Positions 1 through 9,369 of a stretch of DNA of 64,000 nt are shown here, in pieces (positions within the stretch are counted from its first letter, which is position 1; every line of letters begins with the position of its first letter). The notes below the pieces were generated by a model. The model saw only the letters and a program-made list of their open reading frames with translations, had not been told where the DNA came from and did not search any database. The DNA comes from Azolla caroliniana. Its lineage: Eukaryota; Polypodiophyta. The DNA is taken from contig JBHGNT010000002.1 in assembly GCA_043228905.1 (NCBI GenBank), forward strand, positions 3,348,001 to 3,412,000, written 5' to 3'. A program made the position numbers and the translations under genes.

Positions 1-267
1 TAGGTTCTAATTAACTCGTACTTAATTACTTAATTCTTAATATGGTATCAGAGAGTGTGGTTTAGAAAATCCTCTAAGCCCACCTGACTCCGTGATTGTG
101 TGTGTGTTTGAGCCGTTGACGACAAATCCAGTTATCCGCTACCGTAGTGCCTCTACGTAGCACTTGTACATGATCGAAGGAACAAAAGCCAAAGAAAAAA
201 AAAAAAAGACACTAATCAACATGGACACACAAATGGGTAGCTCGCTCCCTAATGAAAAGCTAGACTG
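1..267 (+). mobile_element. Copia-2 remnant, left part (leader and gag start)
   Basis: Left end of an old plus-strand Ty1-copia element. A primer-binding site (43-53) is followed by a leader and the first 15 codons of gag (ATG at 221, N-terminus MDTQMGSSLPNEKLD). The reading frame is interrupted after 267 by Copia-1 and resumes at 5754. The 5-bp duplication GACTG (263-267 and 5749-5753) marks the insertion. Bases 1-42 are probably the end of the 5' LTR, but they do not end in a clean CA. The rest of the element lies at 5754-6139 and from 17357 onward. Confidence 0.75.
43..53 (+). promoter_or_regulatory. Copia-2 primer-binding site
   Basis: TGGTATCAGAG, the usual plant copia site complementary to the 3' end of initiator tRNA-Met. 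It lies 178 bp upstream of the gag ATG. Confidence 0.8.
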
Positions 268-951
268 TGTTGGTATTACGGTCCCTCCGGATGGGATGTC
301 CGGAGATGAATGACGGCAAGCCCGGTTGCGGTTACGGAGCCGGATGATGAAGACCCTGGCTACGGAACCGGATGATGAAGAGTACCCGGCATGAAGCCGG
401 ATGACGAGTACCCGAATGCGGATCCGGATGTTGACGACCCCGGCTACGGAGCCGAATGCTGAAGAACCCCGGTTACGGAGCCGGATGATGAATGTACCCG
501 GAGAGAGATCCGGATGCGGGGACATATTTGTGAATATGTTTTCCAAGAGCCCTTGAGGCTTTATTTGTAAATAGCCCGAAAGTCATATGTGTATAAATAT
601 GACTTAGGGCAAACAGTTTAACTGTTGTTGCTCATTTTTCATGAGAAGTGAGAGCAGCCGAGAGAGAGAGAGAGAGAGAGAGACGAAGAGGTCGACGCCT
701 CTGTGCATTACCGCCGCCTGTGGCGAAGACAGTGAGCTCAAGGTTGTTGCCTTGTAGCTTCACCATTGTACATCCCTGTTGATAGTGATAGTTGGAGTTA
801 GATGACTCCCGTGGTTTTTCCCATTTAGGGTTTTCCACGTAAAACACTCTGTGTACTCTTCTCTCTATGGTCTTCGTGAACTTTGTATTTTCCTGTTTTC
901 TGGAGAGTTGATCCTATTCCTCGGTTGTGGCCGAGAGCTGTTTTTTCAACA
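268..951 (+). repeat. Copia-1 5' LTR
   Basis: Starts TGTTGG and ends CAACA. U3 (about 285-535) is a set of degenerate direct repeats built on CCGGATG and TACGGAGCCGG. The TATA box is at 592-599, and a (GA)n tract lies at about 659-683. Two of the three LTR differences are CCGAATG here against CCGGATG in the 3' LTR, as expected if a methylated outer C of CCGG was deaminated on the other strand. Confidence 0.93.
583..607 (+). promoter_or_regulatory. Copia-1 TATA box inside an inverted repeat
   Basis: TATAAATA lies between 9-bp arms, AAGTCATAT on the left and ATATGACTT on the right, with only the TATA core between them. The same arrangement occurs in the solo LTR at 21296-22085. It is the likely RNA polymerase II core promoter, with transcription starting around 620. 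Confidence 0.7.
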
Positions 952-954
952 AAG

Positions 955-966
955 TGGTATCAGAGC
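955..966 (+). promoter_or_regulatory. Copia-1 primer-binding site
   Basis: TGGTATCAGAGC, three bases after the 5' LTR end. It is complementary to the 3' end of initiator tRNA-Met, standard for plant copia. Confidence 0.92.
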
Positions 967-982
967 GACGGTAACACAGAAA

Positions 983-3900
983 ATGGAAGGCGGCGGTAGT
1001 GGGCCTCCGGGCATGATGGTGCTGAACGCGCAGAACTACGCCGACTGGAAGATAAAGATGGAGGATCTGCTCATTGTTCGGGACCTGTATGAACCGATCG
1101 ACAGGTCGGAAATACCCAAGGGGGTACTTGAGACGGAGTGGAGGCTTCTGAACCGGAAAGCCGTTGCAACCATTCGGCAATACGTCGACGTGAGCGTTCT
1201 ACAACACGTGGCGAACGACACCAACGCACATGAGATGTGGAGGAAGCTGTCGGGCCTCTACGAGAGGAAGAATGCGTTGAACCGGACCTCCCTGATGAGA
1301 AAGATAGTGAACCTCAAGTACCGGGACGGCGAGAGTATGGTGGAACACGTGAGCACGTTCATGGGATTCGTGAACCAGCTTGCGGTGATCAAGTTCCCGT
1401 TGGAGGATGCAATGCAAGCCATCATCCTGATGTGTACTCTGCCGGACAGCTGGGAGAACTTGGTGGTGACTCTCAGCACCTCCTGCGCCGAAGATAACTT
1501 GTCCCTACATACGGTAAAGACAAGTATTTTGAACGAAGAAGCGCGCCGGAGAGATAAAGAACCGGTCTCTGACTCGAAGGCGCTGCTTACCGAATCGGAA
1601 CGGGGAAGACAATGGAACCGGAGTCCGCAAAGACGGGAGAAGTCTGGGACCCGGTCGCAGTCAAGAGGAAGGCCAACATGTTTCCACTGTGGGAAGCCGG
1701 GGCACTTCCGGAAGAATTGTCGGCATTACCGAAAGGAAAACGGAGCCGACGACACCGATTCGAAGAAGTCACCGGAGAGAAACGGTGCATACCGGGGAGC
1801 CACGGACCGGAGAGGTTCGGATCGGCGAGGGCAGGACCGGAAAGGAACGACGGCACTCGCGGCAAGTGAAGAAGAGATAATGCTCATTACCGAAGAGAGG
1901 GAGCTGAACCTTGCCGGTGTAGAGATGACCTGGGTGGTCGATTCCGGAGCGTCGTTCCACTTGACCCCGGAGAAGAAATACTTCTCATCCTACACAGCCG
2001 GTGAGCACGGCTGTGTCCGGATGGGAAATGAAGGTACATGCCGGATTGCCGGCATAGGAGACGTGTGGCTGTTGACATCAACCGGATGCAAGATGCTGCT
2101 GAAGGATGTTCGACACGTTCCGGAGGTTCGATTGAACCTGATTTCGGCCGGGAGGCTAGACGATGAAGGCTACACGGGTAGCATCCGGAACGGTGTCATG
2201 AAGTTCAGCAAGGGGAGCCTGATAGTGGCTCGGGCCCGGAAGGTCAACACTCTGTACCTGATGAATGCCCGGTTATGTCCGGAAGAGCTGAATGTGGCAG
2301 CCGACACTGCCGGTGAGCTGTGGCACAAAAGACTGTGCCACATGAGCGAGAAGGGGATGAAGAGGCTTGCAGAGGACAACCTCATTCCAGTGAAGCATGT
2401 GAATCTGGAGAAGTGCACCGATTGCTTGGCCGGTAAGCAGAACCGAACCTCCTTCCACTCAAGGCCACCGACGAGACGTAGCGCACCATTGGAGTTGGTG
2501 CACACGGATGTGTGTCAGGTAGAAACGAAGTCACATGGCGGAGCCCAGTACTTCGTGACTTTCATTGATGATCACAGCCGGAAGCTGTGGACGGCACCGT
2601 TGAAGACAAAGGACCAAGTGTTGTCCGTCTTCAAAGAACTCCACGCGAGAGTGGAAAGGGAATCCGGCAAGAAGCTGAAAGCGATACGAGCGGATAACGG
2701 AGGGGAATACCGGGGGCAGTTCCAGGAGTACTGTCGCTCGAAGGGAATCCGGCTCGAGTTTACTGTGCCGAAGACGCTGGAACTGAACGGGCTGGCCGAG
2801 AGGATGAACCGGACCATAATGGAGAGGGTCCGGAGTATGCTGGCGCATGCGAAATTACCCAAGGGGTTTTGGGCTGAGGCGATGTCGACGGCAACATACG
2901 TGATAAACAGATCACCCTCAGTACCTTTGGACGGAGACACGCCGCAGAAAGTGTGGACCGGTAAGGAAGTGTCCTACCGGCATCTGAAGGTGTTCGGGTG
3001 TCTCGCATACGTGCATGTGGCAAAGGACCGGAGAGGAAAGCTAGATCCAAAGACCCGGCCATGCATATTCCTCGGTTACGGCGACGACGAGTTCGGCTAC
3101 CGAGTATGGGACCCGGTCGACAAGAAGATATTCAGGAGTCGAGATATCATCTTCATGGAGAACAAGACACTCGCCGACTGGGAGTCGGAGAAGAAGATGA
3201 AGAGCTCCAAGTCGACCGGTGAGGATCAACTCTACGAGGAGCAGTCCCGACCGGCAAGGGACCGGTTAACACTCGAGGATCCGGCCGAAGACTATGAAGA
3301 AACAGAACCGGCCGAAGAGGATGAAAATGATACCGGAACCGGCCCCGATCCCGAAATGGATTCGGATGAAGAAGAATCGGAAGAACCGGTTACCGAAGCT
3401 CCGGAACGGAGATATCCTCTAAGAGAGAGAAGGGCCCCCCGGAGATTTCCGGAACCAGAGCACGTGCTGCTAACCGACGAGGGGGAGCCGGAGAGCTTTG
3501 AAGAAGCAAACCATGACACCCAGAGCCGCAGGTGGTTGAGTGCCATGCAGGACGAGATGGATTCCCTGCATGAGAACCACACATATGAACTCGTGGAGTT
3601 GCCGAAAGAAAAACGGGCACTCCGCAACAAGTGGGTGTTCAAGCTGAAACCGGGAGATGCCGGAAACCCCCCGAGATACAAAGCCAGGATCGTGGTGAAG
3701 GGGTTCCAGCAGAAGAAGGGCGTCGACTTCGACGAGATATTTGCCCCGGTAGTGAAGATGACCTCCATCCGGACGGTGCTGAGCATAGCGGCAAGCATGG
3801 ACCTCGAGGTAGAACAGATGGACGTGAAGACGGCATTCCTTCACGGTGACCTCGAAGAAGAGATCTACATGCAGCAACCGGAAGAATTCGAGGAGAAAGG

Positions 3901-5056
3901 GAAGGAGCACCTGGTATGCCGGTTGAAGAAGAGCCTTTACGGACTGAAGCAGTCTCCCCGGCAATGGTACCGGAAGTTCGACTCTTTCATGACCGACGAA
4001 GGGTACCACAAAACGCAGTCCGATCACTGCGTGTTTATGAAGAAGTTCGAAGGAGGAGACTCTCTAATACTCCTCCTGTACGTGGACGACATGTTGATCG
4101 TCGGACGGGACCAGGTCAAGATACAGATGCTGAAGAAGGCTCTTCACCGAACCTTCTCAATGAAGGACCTGGGTCCGGCGAGGCAAATACTAGGGATGCA
4201 CATCATCCGGGACCGGAAGAAGAAGCAGTTGTGGCTGTCACAAGAGAAGTACGTGACAAAGGTGCTTCACCGGTTCAACATGTCGGAAGCAAGACCGGTC
4301 GGGTCAACCCTCCCGGCAAACTGCAAGCTGTCCAACAAGCAAAGTCCCAAGACAAAGGCTGAAAAGGAGGATATGATGAAAGTGCCGTATGCCTCAGCCG
4401 TCGGGAGCTTGATGTACGCCATGGTGTGTACGAGACCGGACATAGGATATGCAGTAGGGGTGGTGAGTCGGTACATGAGCAATCCCGGCAAAGAGCACTG
4501 GAACGCGGTCAAGTGGATACTCCGATACCTGAAGGGCACGGCAAACGTGTGCCTCCGGTTCGGCTCCGGTAGACCCGAACTCGACGGCTTCACCGATTCG
4601 GATATGTCGGCTGATGCAGATACCAGCCGGTCCACATCAGGGTATGTGATGACCTATGCAGGGGGAGCCGTTTCGTGGCAGTCGAGGCTGCAGAAGACGG
4701 TTGCGTTGTCAACCACGGAGGCGGAGTACATGGCAGCTGTTGAAGCCGGCAAGGAAATAATATGGATGAAGGACTTCATTAGAGAGCTCGGTATCCAGCA
4801 GGAGGAGTACCGACTCTACTGCGACAGTCAGAGTGCCATCCACCTTGCAAAGAACGCGGCCTATCACTCCCGGACGAAGCACATCCAGCGAAGATATCAC
4901 TGGATCCGGGAAAGGATAGAAGACAAGGAGTTCGTGCTGACGAAGGTCCACATGGACGAGAACGGGTCGGATATGCTGACCAAGGTGCTCACACCCGACA
5001 AGCTGGAATCATGCCGGAAGAGGATCGGATTGGAGAGACATCCCATGCCGAAGTGA
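983..5056 (+). CDS. gag-pol: Copia-1 Gag-Pol polyprotein
   Basis: Single polyprotein of 1357 aa from the first ATG after the PBS (start MEGGGSG). An in-frame extension back to 851 lies in the LTR and is not likely to be used. Order: copia-type Gag (about 1-230); zinc knuckle CFHCGKPGHFRKNC (233-246); aspartic protease DSGAS (D320); integrase zinc finger H-H-C-C (from H448) and catalytic D509, D571, E606; an acidic linker rich in E/D; reverse transcriptase with YVDD (D1035, D1036); RNase H with its first acidic residue near D1205 and the TEAEYMA and YCDSQSA motifs. The order protease-integrase-RT-RNase H is diagnostic of Ty1-copia. It copies element RNA into DNA in cytoplasmic particles and inserts it in the nucleus. 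No stop or frameshift is seen. The frame ends 10 bp before the 3' LTR, overlapping the polypurine tract. Confidence 0.95.
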   Translation: MEGGGSGPPGMMVLNAQNYADWKIKMEDLLIVRDLYEPIDRSEIPKGVLETEWRLLNRKAVATIRQYVDVSVLQHVANDTNAHEMWRKLSGLYERKNALNRTSLMRKIVNLKYRDGESMVEHVSTFMGFVNQLAVIKFPLEDAMQAIILMCTLPDSWENLVVTLSTSCAEDNLSLHTVKTSILNEEARRRDKEPVSDSKALLTESERGRQWNRSPQRREKSGTRSQSRGRPTCFHCGKPGHFRKNCRHYRKENGADDTDSKKSPERNGAYRGATDRRGSDRRGQDRKGTTALAASEEEIMLITEERELNLAGVEMTWVVDSGASFHLTPEKKYFSSYTAGEHGCVRMGNEGTCRIAGIGDVWLLTSTGCKMLLKDVRHVPEVRLNLISAGRLDDEGYTGSIRNGVMKFSKGSLIVARARKVNTLYLMNARLCPEELNVAADTAGELWHKRLCHMSEKGMKRLAEDNLIPVKHVNLEKCTDCLAGKQNRTSFHSRPPTRRSAPLELVHTDVCQVETKSHGGAQYFVTFIDDHSRKLWTAPLKTKDQVLSVFKELHARVERESGKKLKAIRADNGGEYRGQFQEYCRSKGIRLEFTVPKTLELNGLAERMNRTIMERVRSMLAHAKLPKGFWAEAMSTATYVINRSPSVPLDGDTPQKVWTGKEVSYRHLKVFGCLAYVHVAKDRRGKLDPKTRPCIFLGYGDDEFGYRVWDPVDKKIFRSRDIIFMENKTLADWESEKKMKSSKSTGEDQLYEEQSRPARDRLTLEDPAEDYEETEPAEEDENDTGTGPDPEMDSDEEESEEPVTEAPERRYPLRERRAPRRFPEPEHVLLTDEGEPESFEEANHDTQSRRWLSAMQDEMDSLHENHTYELVELPKEKRALRNKWVFKLKPGDAGNPPRYKARIVVKGFQQKKGVDFDEIFAPVVKMTSIRTVLSIAASMDLEVEQMDVKTAFLHGDLEEEIYMQQPEEFEEKGKEHLVCRLKKSLYGLKQSPRQWYRKFDSFMTDEGYHKTQSDHCVFMKKFEGGDSLILLLYVDDMLIVGRDQVKIQMLKKALHRTFSMKDLGPARQILGMHIIRDRKKKQLWLSQEKYVTKVLHRFNMSEARPVGSTLPANCKLSNKQSPKTKAEKEDMMKVPYASAVGSLMYAMVCTRPDIGYAVGVVSRYMSNPGKEHWNAVKWILRYLKGTANVCLRFGSGRPELDGFTDSDMSADADTSRSTSGYVMTYAGGAVSWQSRLQKTVALSTTEAEYMAAVEAGKEIIWMKDFIRELGIQQEEYRLYCDSQSAIHLAKNAAYHSRTKHIQRRYHWIRERIEDKEFVLTKVHMDENGSDMLTKVLTPDKLESCRKRIGLERHPMPK

Positions 5057-5066
5057 AGGGGGAGTT
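5055..5066 (+). promoter_or_regulatory. Copia-1 polypurine tract
   Basis: GAAGGGGGAGTT directly before the 3' LTR; primes plus-strand DNA synthesis. It overlaps the gag-pol stop codon. Confidence 0.85.
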
Positions 5067-5748
5067 TGTTGGGATTACGGTCCCTCCGGATGGGATGTCC
5101 GGAGATGAATGACGGCAAGCCCGGTTGCGGTTACGGAGCCGGATGATGAAGACCCTGGCTACGGAACCGGATGATGAAGAGTACCCGGCATGAAGCCGGA
5201 TGACGAGTACCCGGATGCGGATCCGGATGTTGACGACCCCGGCTACGGAGCCGGATGCTGAAGAACCCCGGTTACGGAGCCGGATGATGAATGTACCCGG
5301 AGAGAGATCCGGATGCGGGGACATATTTGTGAATATGTTTTCCAAGAGCCCTTGAGGCTTTATTTGTAAATAGCCCGAAAGTCATATGTGTATAAATATG
5401 ACTTAGGGCAAACAGTTTAACTGTTGTTGCTCATTTTTCATGAGAAGTGAGAGCAGCCGAGAGAGAGAGAGAGAGAGAGACGAAGAGGTCGACGCCTCTG
5501 TGCATTACCGCCGCCTGTGGCGAAGACAGTGAGCTCAAGGTTGTTGCCTTGTAGCTTCACCATTGTACATCCCTGTTGATAGTGATAGTTGGAGTTAGAT
5601 GACTCCCGTGGTTTTTCCCATTTAGGGTTTTCCACGTAAAACACTCTGTGTACTCTTCTCTCTATGGTCTTCGTGAACTTTGTATTTTCCTGTTTTCTGG
5701 AGAGTTGATCCTATTCCTCGGTTGTGGCCGAGAGCTGTTTTTTCAACA
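5067..5748 (+). repeat. Copia-1 3' LTR
   Basis: 682 bp, near-identical to the 5' LTR. It keeps the CCGG forms of the U3 repeats that are mutated in the 5' copy. Followed by the target duplication GACTG. Confidence 0.94.
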
Positions 5749-5753
5749 GACTG

Positions 5754-5885
5754 GAGCAATTATTCATCTTGGGAGTACAAGATGAACCAATACCTAGTCG
5801 GCCAAGGGTATTGGAGCTACATCAACGGCGCACTCGAAATCAAACCCGACATCACAAACGCCAACTACCCAATGTGCCAAGCTTG
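5754..5885 (+). pseudogene. gag: Copia-2 gag, truncated and interrupted
   Basis: Joined across Copia-1 with the start at 221, it reads about 60 codons of copia Gag containing WSNYSSWEYKM and GYWSYINGA, then stops at TGA 5883-5885. Related Gag starts in this window (Copia-4, Copia-5, Copia-6) share the S-L-P-x-E-K-L-D and W-S-Y-K-M-x-x-Y-L patterns. Everything downstream of the first 60 residues is missing. Confidence 0.75.
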
Positions 5886-6139
5886 AGGGGGATTACAAGA
5901 GGGAACCAAATACCGTCCGAACCGGGTACCAGTTAAAGCGGACACATGATATCGTCTGAACCGGATACTAGCGAAAGCGAACATCAACCAAAAGGAGCCA
6001 ACCAAGTTGAGCATGAGGGGGCATGTTGAGAATCAAGCTCAACCTAGCCTTGTGTGTGAACACACCCTTTGAGAATCTATGAGCACTCAAAGGTCAAAAG
6101 TCACACCATTACTCTCTACACATTCATTATGTGTCATAG
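5754..6139 (+). mobile_element. Copia-2 remnant, middle part
   Basis: Resumes Copia-2 after Copia-1. It holds the rest of a short gag fragment (to 5885), about 138 bp of internal 3' sequence ending in a polypurine stretch (GAGGGGG near 6015), then the first part of the 3' LTR (6024 onward, starting TGTTGAGAATC). The LTR is cut after 6139 by Copia-3. No protease, integrase, RT or RNase H sequence lies between gag and the 3' LTR, so this is a deletion derivative. Confidence 0.75.
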
Positions 6140-6680
6140 TGAAGAGAAATGCGCGGAATATCGCTCGGCCACAATCGAGTAGTAAAACACTTGTATAAGA
6201 ATCAAACACAGAAAAAAAGGGAGTGGAGAGTACACAAACAAAAAGGACACAGGATGTTTACATGGAAAACCCTAATAGGGAAAAACCACGGGATCCCACA
6301 GACTCCGAACTATCACTATGAAGAGAAAGGGGGTACAATCAGAGACTCGGAGGCAACGACCTCAAGCTCTATTTCTTTGCAAAGTGGCAGTTACAATAGA
6401 GTATCGCTTTGTATCTCTCTCTCTCTCCTTCTCGTTGACTATCTCTGTACAACAATATATCAACAACCAACCATCTAAAGTGATTGCCCTAAGTCATATT
6501 TATAGTTATATGAACTTAGGTCTATTTATAAATACAGCCTCAATGGGCTCATTCAAGACATATTTACAAATCTGTCTTTTCTTCCAATTCTCACCGGGTC
6601 CACCGATCCGGTTTTCGGATCTCTTTCGGTTCTCTTTATTTATCACTGGATCCCATCCGGAGAGACCGATTTTCCCAACA
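6140..6680 (-). repeat. Copia-3 3' LTR
   Basis: 541 bp, on the minus strand TGTTGGGAAAATC to CTCTTCA. It contains a TATA-like region (about 6498-6515) that is absent from the other LTR. On its right is the polypurine tract (GAAGGGGGA on the minus strand, about 6682-6694). Confidence 0.88.
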
Positions 6681-6690
6681 ATATCCCCCT

Positions 6691-7007
6691 TCACTCCGGT
6701 ATGGGATGTCTTGTAAGTCCGATCTGCTTTCGGCATGCGTCCAACTTGTCAGGAGTCAGCACCTTGGTTAGCATATCCGACCCGTTCTCCTCCATGTCGA
6801 TCTTTGTCAGCACGAACTCTCGATCTTCAATTCGCTCCTGCATCCAGTGGTATCTGCGTTGGATGTGCTTCGTTCTGGAATGGTATGCCACGTTCTTTTC
6901 AAGGTGGATGGTTTGACTATCGCAGTAGAGCCGATATTCCTCTTGCCGGATCCCTCGCTCTCCGATGAAGTCCTTCATCCATAATATTTCCTTGCCGGCT
7001 TCCACGG
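6691..7007 (-). pseudogene. Copia-3 RNase H C-terminal fragment
   Basis: Encodes the end of copia RNase H (EAGKEILWMKDF, YCDSQ, HSRTKHIQRRYHW, GSDMLTKVLTPDKL) on the minus strand, with its stop at 6691-6693, next to the polypurine tract. It is separated from the rest of RNase H by the solo LTR at 7008-7671. Confidence 0.85.
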
Positions 7008-7671
7008 TGTCGCGAAGATGCGTGTGCGAGCGTGCTTCGCTTGAGCGGGACCACCGGGGTCTTGGACCAAGGAGGATGTCCGTCAAGGTATTGAGAAGAA
7101 GACGATGTGAATGTAAGATTGGAGGAAGATCTAATAGACTTGAGAAGATTGAAGATTGTACACTTGAGAAGTAGATAAATAATTACAAGATCGATGCGAA
7201 GAAGAAGAAATAGAAGCTTATATTATTGATGGTGATGATGATGGTCATATCATATTGAGCCCCCCCCTTTACACAAGCCGTACTAGGGGTTTTATAGGTT
7301 TGTCCATGCACAAAACCATGGGCTTGGAGCCATGGTTTCTATGCACACAGTTTTGCTTTGTGACATGCAGGAAACCATGGGCTTAAAACCGTGGTTTTGT
7401 GTACACGGTTTTGTTCGTTTGTTTCCTACGGAATACTGAATATGAGAAAGAAATATAGAACATCTAAAGCACTTAGTAGTAGCTTTAGTGGTAAGGTAAT
7501 TGCCTCTTATCTTAGAGGTGCAAGGTTCAAATCCTACTTGCAACCCTCTACATGCACTCAATGCCATTGTGACCTAGGTTTATTTACTTTCATTTTTACA
7601 AGTATTCGTGAAATGTGTGTGGATCCTCAATTTTTGACTTTTTCTCGCACTAGACATGCCACATCACGACA
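7008..7671 (-). mobile_element. Solo LTR of the TRG family
   Basis: 664-bp insertion in the Copia-3 RNase H region. Termini TGTCG and CGACA are shared with other TRG LTRs, as is the GCGGGACC...GGGGTCT...GGACCAAGGAG block near 7038. Flanks are ACGG (7004-7007) and ACAG (7672-7675). Comparison with uninterrupted Copia-1 (AACAGCT at the same codons) implies an original single ACAG, that is a 4-bp target duplication with one later change. It contains a tRNA-like segment (7480-7560). Confidence 0.72.
7480..7560 (+). other. tRNA-like (pol III A/B box) segment in a TRG LTR
   Basis: A-box-like TAGCTTTAGTGGTAAGG (7480-7496) and a canonical B box GGTTCAAATCC (7524-7534) at tRNA-like spacing. It lies antisense to the LTR. 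The acceptor and anticodon stems are imperfect, so it is not a functional tRNA. It could be a captured SINE head or a tRNA-derived LTR module. Confidence 0.5.
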
Positions 7672-8452
7672 ACAGCTACCATGTACTCCGCCTCCGTTGT
7701 TGACAACGCAACCGTCTTCTGCAGCCTCGATTGCCACGAAACGGCTCCCCTGGCATAGGTCATGACATATCCGGAAGTTGACCGGCCGGTGTCCACATCA
7801 GCCGACATATCCGAATCGGTAAATCCTTCCATGAGGGGTTTACCAAAGCCGAATCAGAGGCACATACTTGAAGTGCCCTTCAAGTACCGGAGAGGCATAT
7901 GGAATCTTCATCATATTCGCATTCTCTGCCTTTGTCTTCGGGCTTTGCTTACCTGATAATCTGCAGTTTGTCGGGAGTGTCGATGCGATCAGTTTTACTT
8001 TTGACATGTTAAACCGTTGAAGCACCTTTGTCACGTACTTTTCCTGTGACAGCCATAATTGCTTCTTCGACCGGTTCCGGATGATGTGTATCCCCAGTAT
8101 CTGTCTTGTCGGACCCAAGTCTTTCATTGAGAAGGTTCGGTTAAGGGCCTTCTTCAGCATCTGTATCTTGACTTGGTCTTGTCCGACGATTAACATGTCG
8201 TCCATGTACAGGAGCAATATCAAGAAATCTCCTCCCTCAAATTTCTTCACAAACACGCAGTGATCGGCCTGCGTCTTGGGGTACCCTTGATCAGTCATGA
8301 AGGATTCAAACTTCTAGTACCATTGCCGGGGAGCTTGCTTCAGTCCATACAAGCTCTTCTTCGGCCGGCACACCAAGTGGTCCTCCCCTTTCTTCTCGAA
8401 TCCTTCCGGTTGATGCATGTAGATCTCTTCTTTGAGGTCTCCGTGTAGGAAT
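7672..8452 (-). pseudogene. Copia-3 reverse transcriptase/RNase H fragment
   Basis: Minus-strand continuation of pol left of Copia-6. RT has the active-site motif YMDD (in LLYMDDMLIVGQD) and the following QILGIHIIR and LWLSQEKYVTKVL blocks. Compared with Copia-1, about 115 bases are deleted between PYAS and the YLKGT block near 7900, shifting the frame. RNase H resumes as EGFTDSDMSADVDT and reads to the solo LTR. A stop replaces the residue after APRQWY near 8314. Confidence 0.85.
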
Positions 8453-8538
8453 TGTGAAAGATTATGTGCGGAAGCAATAGAAAAACGAACACAGAGAAAA
8501 TACGCAGGTTTAATGGAGAGCTTGAGTATACACAATAC

Positions 8539-8576
<38 letters not shown>

Positions 8577-8895
8577 ACACAGAAAACTCAATTCAAAATA
8601 ATACTCAATCTGTACATACATCGTACTTAGTTTATACAAGCCCTGACAATGGGCTAACACAAGTACTGACAGTACTTGACTGCTCATAATGAGTCTCGAC
8701 TCTTACTCCCAAAACTATTCCTTACGAGGAATATCTCTCTAACGGCCTTTCGGTTTATGCACCAATACGGCCTCTTGTTACGCATTGGTTTGCGTATCCG
8801 TTTTACGCACCGGTCCGGCCTAACCGATCGGTGCAACCGATCCGGTCCTCGGCTTGCTCAACCGATCTGGCCGATGTTGAGCTTGTCTCTCAACA
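8453..8895 (-). repeat. Copia-6 3' LTR
   Basis: 443 bp. On the minus strand it starts TGTTGAGAGACAAGC. It contains a (GA)n tract (about 8541-8574) and the repeated tetranucleotide context AGTACTGACAGTACT. It is adjacent to the polypurine tract CTTGAGGGGGAG (minus, 8896-8907). Confidence 0.88.
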
Positions 8896-9345
8896 CTCCC
8901 CCTCAAGCTCAACTTGAGGCTCTTCCGGATCTTCCGGATCACCGCTCCGGTTCCTCCTGGCTCCACGCCTCGCTCGCGCTCCTTGGCCTATTCGACTCCG
9001 CGCGCTTCGACCCTTCCGGTCGGTTTGTCTGCTCACACGGCCCTTCTCAGTTTCCTTGTTGTTGCGGTGTTGGTGCCTCTTCTGCTGCCTTCTATTCCGC
9101 TTGGCCCTTGGTTGATTCAGCGTATCTGAATCAAACATCCGAACCGACTCGACTTCCTCCGATCGGTTTCCGCTCTCGTCCAAGTTGGTTGTCTCCAATT
9201 CGTCTTCGGTCTTCTTGCCCTTGACGGCATCTTCGCTCTTCCTTCCGGTTGTTCCCCTTATGTCCGCTTTCGGACTCTTCCGTCGATCCGCCCTCGGCTT
9301 CTTCAGCCGATCCGAAGTCGAATTTGTCATCCAACTCGGCGCCAC
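8890..9345 (-). CDS. Extra ORF after pol in Copia-6 (RS/RG-rich)
   Basis: Open frame of 151 codons between the end of pol and the 3' LTR. The N-terminal half is charged (TSDRLKKPRADRR, then E/D-rich). The C-terminal half is very basic and Arg/Ser/Gly-rich (GRSARSR, GARARRGARRNRS). The stop codon is bases 4-6 of the 3' LTR. Copia-4 carries the same ORF end with no indel over about 100 codons (27213-27521), whereas pol in this copy is full of stops. I do not recognise the protein. Its position recalls the extra ORFs of some plant copia lineages. It could also be chance openness of a sequence with few stop-prone codons. Confidence 0.45.
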   Translation of the reverse strand: MAPSWMTNSTSDRLKKPRADRRKSPKADIRGTTGRKSEDAVKGKKTEDELETTNLDESGNRSEEVESVRMFDSDTLNQPRAKRNRRQQKRHQHRNNKETEKGRVSRQTDRKGRSARSRIGQGARARRGARRNRSGDPEDPEEPQVELEGEC

Positions 9346-9369
9346 GGTCTTTTCTGCTCCTTTCCGTGG

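Larger units (their letters stand above)
268..5748 (+). mobile_element. Copia-1, full-length Ty1-copia retrotransposon
   Basis: Complete element of 5481 bp with two LTRs (684 and 682 bp), TG/CA termini, PBS, one uninterrupted gag-pol frame, polypurine tract and a perfect 5-bp target duplication GACTG (263-267, 5749-5753). By eye the LTRs differ by three substitutions and a 2-bp (GA)n length change, so the insertion is young. It lies inside the gag of Copia-2. No stop or frameshift is visible, so it could be autonomous. Confidence 0.95.

Noticed and set aside
139-847. Minus-strand open frames in the Copia-1 5' LTR, repeated at 4989-5644
   Set aside because: They occur in both LTR copies only because the LTRs are duplicated; composition follows U3 repeats and the GA tract.
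851-982. In-frame upstream extension of Copia-1 gag-pol
   Set aside because: It lies in the 5' LTR and across the primer site, and the ATG at 983 has a normal copia Gag N-terminus and position.
8541-8574. (GA)n tracts as a regulatory array
   Set aside because: Simple-sequence runs are shared by many LTRs here and vary in length; no specific function can be argued from them.
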